Below are positions 1 through 6,931 of a stretch of DNA of 64,000 nucleotides, piece after piece. Under the pieces are notes generated by a model, which saw only the letters and a list, made by a program, of their open reading frames with translations, was not told where the DNA came from and did not search any database. A program made the position numbers and the translations under genes. Each line of letters starts with the position of its first letter. Positions within the stretch are counted from its first letter, which is position 1. The DNA is from Micromonospora lupini str. Lupac 08 (GTDB taxonomy: Bacteria; Actinomycetota; Actinomycetes; Mycobacteriales; Micromonosporaceae): assembly GCF_000297395.2 (NCBI RefSeq), contig NZ_HF570108.1, positions 6,293,082 to 6,357,081 on the forward strand. Direction: 5' to 3'.

Positions 1-2820
1 GGTGATGGCGGTACGCAGTTCGGCGACCAACGCCGGCAGGGTGAGCGCCCGGGGCGGACGGGTGACGGGCAGCGCGCCGGGCTGGTCCTCGTCGTCGTCC
101 TCGACCCCATCCCCACCATCACTGGTGGAGGCGCCGGCACCGCCGGTCGCGCTGGTGGCGGCGCCGGCACCGCCGGTCGCGCTGGTGGCGGCCACGCCAT
201 TGCCGGTCGCGCCACCGCCGGTCGCGCCACCGCCGGTCGCGCCACCGCCGGTCGCGCCACGGGCCACGCCATTGCGGGTCGCGCCACCGCCGGTCACGCG
301 GTCGGCTGTCGCTCCGCCGTGGGCCTCGCCATTGCTGGTCGCGCCGTCAACGGCGGGGGTGTCGCCCGGTGAGCCGGCGACGGGTGCGCCACCCGGAGAG
401 CCGGAACGCGGGCCGGGCGGCGTGCCGGGCGGGGTCGGCGGCGCGCTCGGCGGGGTCGGCGGGGCGCTCGGGCCCAGCTCGTGCAGGAAACGGCTGGGCT
501 GCTCCTCGTGGTCGTCGCCGCCGACCGCCGCCGACGCCACCGCGCTGACCAGCAGGCGGTGCCGGGCTCGGCTGATGGCGACGTGGAAGAGCCGGCGCTC
601 CTCGTCGAGCAGTGCCGAGGTCTGGCCCACCACGTTCGCCGCGCGGGCGCCGCCGACGGACCGGCCGGCCAGCACGTCGACCAGCCGCTCCGAGCCGAGC
701 AGGCTGCCGCGCAGGCGCAGGTCCGGCCAGATGCCCTCCTGCACTCCGGCGACCGCGACCAGGTCCCACTCCAGACCCTTCGCGGCGTGCGCGGTGAGCA
801 GTCGGACCGCAGCGCCCCGGTCGGCGGTCGGTGCGATCGTGTCCGCAGGCAGGTCCTGGGCGAGCACGTGGTCGAGGAAGACCTCGGTGCGGGCGCCGGG
901 CAGCCGGTCGGTGAAGCGGGCCGCCGCGTCGAAGAGCACCAGCACGGCGTCCAGGTCCCGGTCGGCCGCCTCGGCTCGCCGACGGCGGGCCAGGTCGCCC
1001 TCGCCGGCCGCCGGCCGCCCCTGCGCGATCGCGCCGGCCCAGCGCTCGGCCAGCCCACTGGCGTCCCAGACCTCCCAGAGCACGGTCTCGGCGGTCGCGC
1101 CGGGTTGGGCGGCGGCGTCCCGGGCGGTGGCGAGCAGCCCGGCCACCGCCTGCGCCGGCTCGGCCCACCGCCTGTCGATGCCGGCCAGCTCCGTCGGGTC
1201 CTGCAATGCCTCGACGATCAGCTCACCGGACGGGCGGCGGTCGCCGGCAGCCAGCGCCAGGGCACGCAGGCCCTGCCGGAGCCGCCGTTCGGCAAGCGGG
1301 TCGGCGCCGCCCAGCGGCGAGTGCAGCAGCGCGACCGCGGCCTCCTCGTCCAGCCGGGCCGGTTCCAACGCGCACCGCAGCAGGAGCAGCAGTGGCGCGA
1401 CCGCCGGTTGCAGGTGCAGGGGCAGGTCCTCGCCGTGCACCACGGTGGGGACGCCGGCGGCGTGCAGCGCGCGTTGCAGGGTAGGCAACTGCAACGCGGT
1501 GGATCGCACGAGCACCGCCATCCGCGACCACGGCACGCCGTCGAGCAGGTGCGCGGCGCGCAGCGCGTGGGCGAGCCAGGCGGCCTCACTGGTGGCCGAC
1601 CGGAACGTGTGCACCTCGACCACACCGGCCGGGGCGTCCGGCAACGGGTGCAGCCGTCGGTGCGCCAGCGGACCACGCAGCCGGCGGCCCAGCCGGGCCA
1701 TCGCGGCGAGCAGGACCGGACCGGCCCGGTACGACGTGCTCAGCAGCACCTGGGCGGCCGGCGCGCCGGAAGCCGTCCGGAAGCGGTGCCCGAAGGTGGT
1801 CACCCCGGCCGGGTCGGCACCGCGGAAGGCGTACGTGGAGGAGTCGGGGTCGGCGAACGCGACGAGCGGCTTGCCCCCGCCGGCGATCACCGAGAGCAGT
1901 TCGAGCTGGGCGGGATCGGTGTCGGCCAGCTCGTCGACGTACACGTGGGCGAGGCGGCGACGCTCGGCGGCCAGCAGCTCCTCGTCGTCGCGCAGCAGAC
2001 CGGTGGCGGCCCGGACCAGCTCGGCCGGGTCGTACGCGATCGAGCCCCGGTTGCTGACGTCGCGCAGCGCGAGCACCGCGACGTACTCCCGTAGGAAGCG
2101 GGCGGCGGCCGGCCAGTCGGCGCGGCCGAGCTTCTCGCCCAGCCGGGCCAGGTCGACCGGGCCCACCCCGCGCTCGGCGGCGCGCATGAGCAGGTCGCGC
2201 AGCTGACCGGCGAAGGCCCGGGTGCGCAGCGCCGGACGCAGGTCGTCGGGCCAGCCGACCGGGTCGTCCTCGGGCTCCTCGCCGACCACGTCCAGCAGCT
2301 CACGAATGATCAGATCCTGCTCGGGGCCGGTGAGCAGGCGGGGCGACGGCTCGCCGCGTTCGGCGGCGGCCCGGCGCAGCAGTCCGAAGGCGTACGCCGG
2401 GAAGGTGCGCACCAGCGGCTCGCGCAGCACCCGGTAGCCGTCCTGCGCGACCCGGGCCTCGATGCGCTGGCGCAGCGCGGTGGCGCCGCGGCGACCGAAG
2501 GTCAGCACCAGGATGCGTTCGGGATCGACCCCCTCGGCGACCCGGGCGGCGACCGCCTCGACGAGGGTGCTGGTCTTGCCGGTGCCGGGACCGCCGAGCA
2601 CCAGCATCGGCCCGTCGGTGTGCCCGACGACCTCGGCCTGCACCTGATCGGCCCGGAAGCCCGGGTCACCGGTCGCCGGCCCCGCGTCGCCGACGGACTC
2701 CGGCTCAGCGGCGAGAACGGCGACGTCGCTGACGGACGCACCGCCGCCAGCGGGCGAGGTGCCGGCCCTGTCCCCCCGCGCCGGCCCCCCGGACCGTCGC
2801 ACCAACCGGTACGCCTGCAT
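1..2820 (-). CDS. adnA: AdnA-type ATP-dependent DNA helicase/nuclease, N-terminal 940 codons (partial)
   Basis: UvrD/Rep superfamily 1 helicase; AdnAB is the actinobacterial DNA-end resection motor-nuclease that works in double-strand-break repair. The reading frame is open from an ATG at 2820 to the left edge. Visible: Walker A LGGPGTGKTS at about residues 75-84, a motif-V-like LLTAHAAKGLEWD, and a motif-VI-like RRLFHVAISRAR. The GGPGTGKT form of Walker A is typical of AdnA, not AdnB. After the helicase comes a Pro-rich stretch and then a Gly/Ala/Thr repeat linker (about residues 840-900), presumably leading to the PD-(D/E)XK nuclease domain outside the window. AdnB would be expected next on the minus strand. 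Confidence 0.88.
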   Translation of the reverse strand, partial: MQAYRLVRRSGGPARGDRAGTSPAGGGASVSDVAVLAAEPESVGDAGPATGDPGFRADQVQAEVVGHTDGPMLVLGGPGTGKTSTLVEAVAARVAEGVDPERILVLTFGRRGATALRQRIEARVAQDGYRVLREPLVRTFPAYAFGLLRRAAAERGEPSPRLLTGPEQDLIIRELLDVVGEEPEDDPVGWPDDLRPALRTRAFAGQLRDLLMRAAERGVGPVDLARLGEKLGRADWPAAARFLREYVAVLALRDVSNRGSIAYDPAELVRAATGLLRDDEELLAAERRRLAHVYVDELADTDPAQLELLSVIAGGGKPLVAFADPDSSTYAFRGADPAGVTTFGHRFRTASGAPAAQVLLSTSYRAGPVLLAAMARLGRRLRGPLAHRRLHPLPDAPAGVVEVHTFRSATSEAAWLAHALRAAHLLDGVPWSRMAVLVRSTALQLPTLQRALHAAGVPTVVHGEDLPLHLQPAVAPLLLLLRCALEPARLDEEAAVALLHSPLGGADPLAERRLRQGLRALALAAGDRRPSGELIVEALQDPTELAGIDRRWAEPAQAVAGLLATARDAAAQPGATAETVLWEVWDASGLAERWAGAIAQGRPAAGEGDLARRRRAEAADRDLDAVLVLFDAAARFTDRLPGARTEVFLDHVLAQDLPADTIAPTADRGAAVRLLTAHAAKGLEWDLVAVAGVQEGIWPDLRLRGSLLGSERLVDVLAGRSVGGARAANVVGQTSALLDEERRLFHVAISRARHRLLVSAVASAAVGGDDHEEQPSRFLHELGPSAPPTPPSAPPTPPGTPPGPRSGSPGGAPVAGSPGDTPAVDGATSNGEAHGGATADRVTGGGATRNGVARGATGGGATGGGATGGGATGNGVAATSATGGAGAATSATGGAGASTSDGGDGVEDDDEDQPGALPVTRPPRALTLPALVAELRTAIT
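131..300. repeat. Tandem repeats encoding a Gly/Ala/Thr linker in adnA
   Basis: A 30-bp unit (gcgccggcaccgccggtcgc plus ten bases) occurs twice near 131-190. A 15-bp unit, gccaccgccggtcgc, is then repeated about three times near 208-258 with degenerate copies to 300. In the adnA frame they encode ATGGG-type pentapeptides. All units are multiples of three, so copy number can change without frameshift. It is probably a flexible interdomain linker. Confidence 0.8.
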
Positions 2821-2884
2821 CACCAAATCCCATCACGCCCATACGACACCCATCCGCCCCAACCTCACCCCATCCACCCCCGTC

Positions 2885-2939
2885 GATCATGAGGTTGGCG
2901 GCACGACACGCCGACGGCCCTGCCGCCAACCTCATGGTC
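2885..2939. repeat. 55-bp palindromic element, family A copy 1
   Basis: The arms gatcatgaggttggcggca and tgccgccaacctcatggtc pair over 19 bp with one mismatch around a 17-nt loop. The element is 55 bp from the left GATC to the right GGTC. It lies between the start of adnA and the end of the downstream LOG-family gene. Read in reverse, its core shares CGGCGTGTCG at the same position as the copy at 39928. Confidence 0.85.
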
Positions 2940-2951
2940 GGTGGATCGGAG

Positions 2952-3497
2952 TCAGGGTAGGTGGGACTCCAGCGCTTTCAGGGCTTCGGGGACCGTGGCG
3001 ACCACGGTCAGCAGGTTGCGGCCGGCGGGTTTGAGGAAGTGCTGGTCGGTGAGGGTGGTGAGCCAGTCCAGCAGGGGCCGGTAGAAGCCGTCGGCGTCGA
3101 TCAGCACCATCGGCTTGGCGTGCAGGGCGAGGGTGGCGGTGGTCCAGACCTCGAACAGCTCGTCCAGCGTGCCCAGCCCACCGGGCAGGGCGAGGAACGC
3201 GTCCGACCTGTCGATCATCAGCGTCTTGCGGCTGGCCATCGAGTCGGTCACCAGCAGCTCGTCCGAGGCCAGGTCGGCGACCTCCAGGTCGACGAGCGCC
3301 TGCGGGATGACGCCCACGGTGCGCCCACCGGCGGCCCGCGCGCCGTCGACCACCGCGCCCATCATGCCGACGCAACCACCGCCGCTGACCACCGTGTGCC
3401 CGCGCCGGGCCAGCTCCGCGCCGGTCTCCGTCGCGAGGTCGAGCCAGCGTTGGTCGAGGGTGCGCGACGAGGCGCAGAAGACGCAGACCGCCGCCAT
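2952..3497 (-). CDS. LOG family protein (second of a tandem pair)
   Basis: Protein of 181 aa in the TIGR00730/LOG Rossmann family. Characterised members release cytokinin-type bases from nucleoside 5'-monophosphates (phosphoribohydrolase). The catalytic signature is intact: SRKTLMIDRSD followed by LPGGLGTLDELFE. The start ATG overlaps the stop of the upstream LOG gene (TGATG), so the two are translationally coupled. The substrate is unknown; in bacteria these enzymes may act on purine nucleotides generally. The paralogue upstream has a longer N-terminus. Confidence 0.9.
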   Translation of the reverse strand: MAAVCVFCASSRTLDQRWLDLATETGAELARRGHTVVSGGGCVGMMGAVVDGARAAGGRTVGVIPQALVDLEVADLASDELLVTDSMASRKTLMIDRSDAFLALPGGLGTLDELFEVWTTATLALHAKPMVLIDADGFYRPLLDWLTTLTDQHFLKPAGRNLLTVVATVPEALKALESHLP

Positions 3498-4360
3498 CAG
3501 CGCTCCCGGGACTGGTCGGCGGCCTGCTCGGCGGCGGCCTGCTGGTCGGCCCCGGTACGGGCGACTGCCTCGTCGCGGACCGCGTCCTGCTCGACGGAGA
3601 GCGCCGCCTCGGCCTCGACGATGTGTCGGACGGCCGCGTTGACGTCGTCGGTGAGGCAGATCAGATCCAGGTCCACCGGGCCGATCTTGCCGCTGGCGGC
3701 CATGGTGTCGCGCAGCCAGTCGAGCAGCCCCTGCCAGTAGGCGACGCCCATCAGCACGACGGGGAACCGGGTGACCTTGCCGGTCTGCACCAGGGTGAGC
3801 GCCTCGAACAGCTCGTCCATGGTGCCGAACCCGCCGGGCAGCACCACGAACGCCTGTGCGTACTTGACGAACATGGTCTTGCGGGCGAAGAAGTAGCGGA
3901 AGTCGATGGCCAGGTCGACCCAGTCGTTGATGCCCTGCTCGAACGGCAGTTCGATGCCGAGCCCGACGGAGAGGCCGCCGGCCTCGGTGGCGCCCCGGTT
4001 GGCGGCCTCCATCACTCCCGGGCCACCCCCGGTGATCACCGCGTAGCCGGCCCGGGCGAGCGCGCCGCCCATCTCCTCGGCCAGCCGACACTCGGCCGAG
4101 TCCGGGCCGCTGCGTGCCGAACCGAAGACGCTTACCGCCGGCGGCAGGTCGGCGAGGGTGTCGAAGCCCTCGACGAACTCGGAGAGGATGCGCAGCGCGC
4201 GCCAGGCGTCCCTGGTCTTCCAGTCCTCGCGCCCGCGCGAGTCCAGCAGCCGCTGGTCGGCGGTGCTGCTCGGGATCGCCCCCCGGCGCAGCGTGACGGC
4301 GCCCCGGTGCCGCTCCTGCCCCGGGCCGCGGCCGGCCTCCCGCCCGTTGTTCTGGCTCAT
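3497..4360 (-). CDS. LOG family protein (TIGR00730), long form
   Basis: Predicted nucleotide phosphoribohydrolase of 287 aa from ATG 4360 (MSQNNGREAG). The core begins near residue 60 and has FGSARSGPDS, GGGPGVMEAANRGA, the RKTMFVKYA segment and LPGGFGTMDELFE, all LOG family hallmarks. The hydrophilic N-terminus and an Ala/Glu/Gln-rich tail are extra. An in-frame upstream start at 4384 exists but would leave an odd Cys-containing leader. It is co-transcribed with the LOG paralogue at 2952. LOG genes next to dapE/dapD are also seen in mycobacteria, so this synteny is old. Confidence 0.9.
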   Translation of the reverse strand: MSQNNGREAGRGPGQERHRGAVTLRRGAIPSSTADQRLLDSRGREDWKTRDAWRALRILSEFVEGFDTLADLPPAVSVFGSARSGPDSAECRLAEEMGGALARAGYAVITGGGPGVMEAANRGATEAGGLSVGLGIELPFEQGINDWVDLAIDFRYFFARKTMFVKYAQAFVVLPGGFGTMDELFEALTLVQTGKVTRFPVVLMGVAYWQGLLDWLRDTMAASGKIGPVDLDLICLTDDVNAAVRHIVEAEAALSVEQDAVRDEAVARTGADQQAAAEQAADQSRER

Positions 4361-4414
4361 GCAGCAACCGTAGTGGAGCCGCACACGCCGGGGGCGCGGG
4401 CTACCGACGCCGAG

Positions 4415-4443
4415 AAATAGTTCGCGATCAAGGGCAACTATTT
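4415..4443. promoter_or_regulatory. AT-rich dyad in a divergent promoter
   Basis: AAATAGTT and AACTATTT form perfect 8-bp inverted arms separated by 13 nt, in otherwise GC-rich DNA. The site lies between the LOG gene (minus, start 4360) and the small ORF (plus, start 4515). A possible -10, TACTAT, follows at about 4463. This placement suggests an operator, but the regulator is unknown. Confidence 0.5.
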
Positions 4444-4514
4444 GGCTTCCCCGTACGTCTTACTATTCACATACCGGGTATGCCCCGGCGCGCGCCTTCG
4501 GGGGAGGAGACAGC

Positions 4515-4691
4515 GTGATCAGTAACAGCGAGATGATCCGGATCCGTCGACAGATGCAGCGACGGATCCACGACGTGGTGGCCGAGCGCCGCCGCACCCG
4601 CGATCTCGACCCCGCCCTGTCGCCCGCCGCCGCCACCACCGGATCCGGAGCCGATCAAGAGGTTCGCGCCGCCGACAACGGGCCAGGCTGA
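4515..4691 (+). CDS. Small basic hypothetical protein (58 aa)
   Basis: GTG start preceded by GGGGAGGAGA with good spacing, giving 58 aa. The N-terminal half is rich in Arg and Ile (MIRIRRQMQRRIHDVVAERR) and probably helical; I do not recognise a family. The last roughly 13 codons are contributed by the left half of the 55-bp palindromic repeat at 4653, so the present C-terminus may have been created by insertion of that element. The strong ribosome binding site supports real translation. Confidence 0.55.
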   Translation: MISNSEMIRIRRQMQRRIHDVVAERRRTRDLDPALSPAAATTGSGADQEVRAADNGPG

Positions 4692-4707
4692 CGCGAACCT
4701 CTTGATC
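4653..4707. repeat. 55-bp palindromic element, family A copy 2
   Basis: GATCAAGAGGTTCGCG (4653-4668) and CGCGAACCTCTTGATC (4692-4707) form perfect 16-bp arms around a 23-nt loop; total 55 bp. The element overlaps the 3' end of the small ORF ending at 4691 and lies upstream of the dapE stop, so it could also act as a terminator hairpin. Confidence 0.88.
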
Positions 4708-4768
4708 GCCGGAAACGGGGCCGACCGGCCCGACCGGAGCGGATCAGGCTGGGCCCGACCGAGGCGGG

Positions 4769-5842
4769 TCAGGCCGGGGCGAGCCAGCGGTGCAGGGTCG
4801 CCGCGCCGTCCCGGATCTTGCTGATCTCGACGTGCTCGTCGGGGTGGTGGGCGAGGTTCGGGTCGCCCGGACCGAAGTTCAGCGCGGGGATCCCCATGGC
4901 CGCGAACCGGGCCACGTCCGTCCAGCCCAGCTTGCCGATCGGCGCGGCGCCGACCGCCGCCAGGAACTCCTTCGCCGGGGCCGCCTCCAGGCCCGGCGCA
5001 GCACCCGCAGCGGTGTCGGTCACCCGCACCTCGAAGCCGGCGAACACCTCACGCAGGTGCGCCTCCGCCTCTGCCGGGGTGCGGTCCGGGGCGAACCGGT
5101 AGTTGACCTCGATCTCACAGAGGTCGGGGACCACGTTGCCGGCCACGCCGCCGTTGATCCGTACCGCGTTCATGCCCTCGCGGTAGTCGCAGCCGTCGAT
5201 GGTGACCCGGCGCGCCTCGTACGTCTGGAGACGGCGCAGCACCTCCCCGGCCGCGTGGATGGCGTTCACGCCGTGCCAGGAGCGCGCCGAGTGGGCGCGT
5301 ACGCCGGTCGTGGTGACCACCGACCGCATGGTGCCCTGGCAGCCCGCCTCGACGATGCCGTACGTCGGCTCCAGCAGCACCGCGAAGTCCGCCTCCAGCC
5401 ACTCCGGGAACGCCTGGGCGACCAGGTTCAGCCCGTTGTAGCGGGACTCGATCTCCTCGGCCTCGTAGAAGAAGTACGTCACGTCGTAGCGCGGCTCGGG
5501 CAGCGTCACCGCCAGGTGCAGCGCGTAGGCGGTGCCGGACTTCATGTCGGAGGTGCCGCAGCCGTACATCAGGTCGCCGCGCATGGTCGACGGGAAGTTG
5601 TTGTTCAGCGGCACCGTGTCCAGGTGACCGGCCAGCACGACGCGCTGCGACCGGCCGAGGTCGGTGCGCGCCATCACGGTGTTGCCGTGTCGGTGCGTGG
5701 ACAGGTGCGGTACGCCCCGCAGCACCTCCTCGACACAGTCGGCGATCGCCTTCTCGTTGAGGGACACGGACTCTATGTCGACCAGTACGCGGGTCAGCTG
5801 CACCGGATCGGCGAGGACCTCGGGGGTCAGCGGGTTCTCCAT
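4769..5842 (-). CDS. dapE: Succinyl-diaminopimelate desuccinylase
   Basis: M20 metallopeptidase of 357 aa that hydrolyses N-succinyl-LL-DAP to LL-DAP and succinate in lysine and cell-wall DAP synthesis. Metal-site motifs are present: LAGHLDTVP (metal His, Asp), YGCGTSDMKSG (bridging Asp), YEAEEIES (catalytic Glu pair) and a late ALNFGPGDPNLAHHPDE. A dimerisation lid domain lies between about residues 170 and 290. ATG 5842 (MENPLTP) is preferred; a GTG three codons upstream (5851) is possible. It is divergent from dapD, separated by 78 bp. Confidence 0.95.
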   Translation of the reverse strand: MENPLTPEVLADPVQLTRVLVDIESVSLNEKAIADCVEEVLRGVPHLSTHRHGNTVMARTDLGRSQRVVLAGHLDTVPLNNNFPSTMRGDLMYGCGTSDMKSGTAYALHLAVTLPEPRYDVTYFFYEAEEIESRYNGLNLVAQAFPEWLEADFAVLLEPTYGIVEAGCQGTMRSVVTTTGVRAHSARSWHGVNAIHAAGEVLRRLQTYEARRVTIDGCDYREGMNAVRINGGVAGNVVPDLCEIEVNYRFAPDRTPAEAEAHLREVFAGFEVRVTDTAAGAAPGLEAAPAKEFLAAVGAAPIGKLGWTDVARFAAMGIPALNFGPGDPNLAHHPDEHVEISKIRDGAATLHRWLAPA

Positions 5843-5920
5843 GGTTCGCACGGTACCTTCAGGTCTGTCAGCGTGAGGAGCGAGCCGAGGCCGGCCTGGC
5901 CGCGACCGAGAGGTGCAACA

Positions 5921-6880
5921 GTGACGTCCGCAGATTCCGCCTGGGGCATCGGCCTGGCCACCGTCACCGCCGACGGGCAGGTGCTCGACACCTGGTATCC
6001 GACCGGCAAGCTGGGCCTGGGTGAGCTGCCGTTGGTCGCCGGTGAGGGCGAGTCGGACGTGCTGGACCTGCCGCCGGGCGCGCTTGGCGACCGGTCACTG
6101 CCCGGTCTGCGTACCGTCCAGGTCGTCACCGTGATCGGCTCGCTCGACGACCCGATCAAGGACGCCTCCGACGCGTACCTCCGGTTGCACCTGCTCTCCC
6201 ACCGCCTGGTGCGGCCCAACCAGCTCAACCTCGACGGCATCTTCGGCAAGCTGGCAAACGTGGCCTGGACGTCCGCCGGGCCGTGCCCCCCGGAGCGGGT
6301 GGACGAGCTGCGGGTGATCGAGCGGGCCGCCGGCCGCCACCTGTCGGTCCACGGGGTGGACAAGTTCCCCCGGATGACCGACTACGTGGTGCCCTCCGGC
6401 GTGCGGATCGCCGACGCGGACCGGGTCCGGCTCGGCGCCCACCTGGCCGCCGGCACCACGGTGATGCACGAGGGCTTCGTCAACTTCAACGCCGGCACCG
6501 CGGGCACCTCGATGGTCGAGGGGCGGATCGTGCAGGGTGTGCTTGTCGGCGACGGCTCCGACATCGGCGGTGGCGCCTCGATCATGGGCACCCTCTCCGG
6601 CGGCGGCACCGAGAAGGTCAGCATCGGCGAGCGGAGCCTGGTCGGCGCGAACGCCGGCGTCGGGATCTCGCTCGGCGACGACTGCGTGGTCGAGGCGGGC
6701 TGCTACATCACCGCCGCGTCCAAGATCACGCTCCCGGACGGCCGGGTGGTCAAGGCCCGAGAGCTGTCCGGCGTCGACGGCCTGCTGTTCTGGCGCAACT
6801 CGGTGACGGGCGCGCTGGAGGCCCGGCCGCGCACCGGCCGGGGCATCGAACTGAACGCCGCCCTGCACGCCAACGACTGA
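5921..6880 (+). CDS. dapD: 2,3,4,5-tetrahydropyridine-2,6-dicarboxylate N-succinyltransferase
   Basis: Actinobacterial DapD of 319 aa, close to the 317 aa of the mycobacterial enzyme. It transfers succinyl from succinyl-CoA to tetrahydrodipicolinate, the first step of the succinylase branch. The C-terminal half is a left-handed beta-helix of hexapeptide repeats (GVRIADADRVRLGAHLAAGT, GERSLVGANAGVGISLGDD). The segment HEGFVNFNAGTAGTSMVEGR matches the conserved active-site region. GTG 5921 is chosen because it follows AGAGGTG and gives the family length. The gene ends at a strong hairpin shared with the convergent protease gene. Confidence 0.95.
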   Translation: MTSADSAWGIGLATVTADGQVLDTWYPTGKLGLGELPLVAGEGESDVLDLPPGALGDRSLPGLRTVQVVTVIGSLDDPIKDASDAYLRLHLLSHRLVRPNQLNLDGIFGKLANVAWTSAGPCPPERVDELRVIERAAGRHLSVHGVDKFPRMTDYVVPSGVRIADADRVRLGAHLAAGTTVMHEGFVNFNAGTAGTSMVEGRIVQGVLVGDGSDIGGGASIMGTLSGGGTEKVSIGERSLVGANAGVGISLGDDCVVEAGCYITAASKITLPDGRVVKARELSGVDGLLFWRNSVTGALEARPRTGRGIELNAALHAND

Positions 6881-6883
6881 CGA

Positions 6884-6924
6884 CCCCGCCGGGTCCGCGG
6901 CGCTCGGCCGCGGACCCGACGGGG
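6884..6924. terminator. Bidirectional terminator between dapD and the S8 peptidase
   Basis: CCCCGCCGGGTCCGCGG pairs with CCGCGGACCCGACGGGG (17-bp arms, one mismatch, 7-nt loop). It begins 4 bp after the dapD stop and sits 8 bp before the stop of the convergent protease gene. Confidence 0.82.
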
Positions 6925-6931
6925 GTACGCC

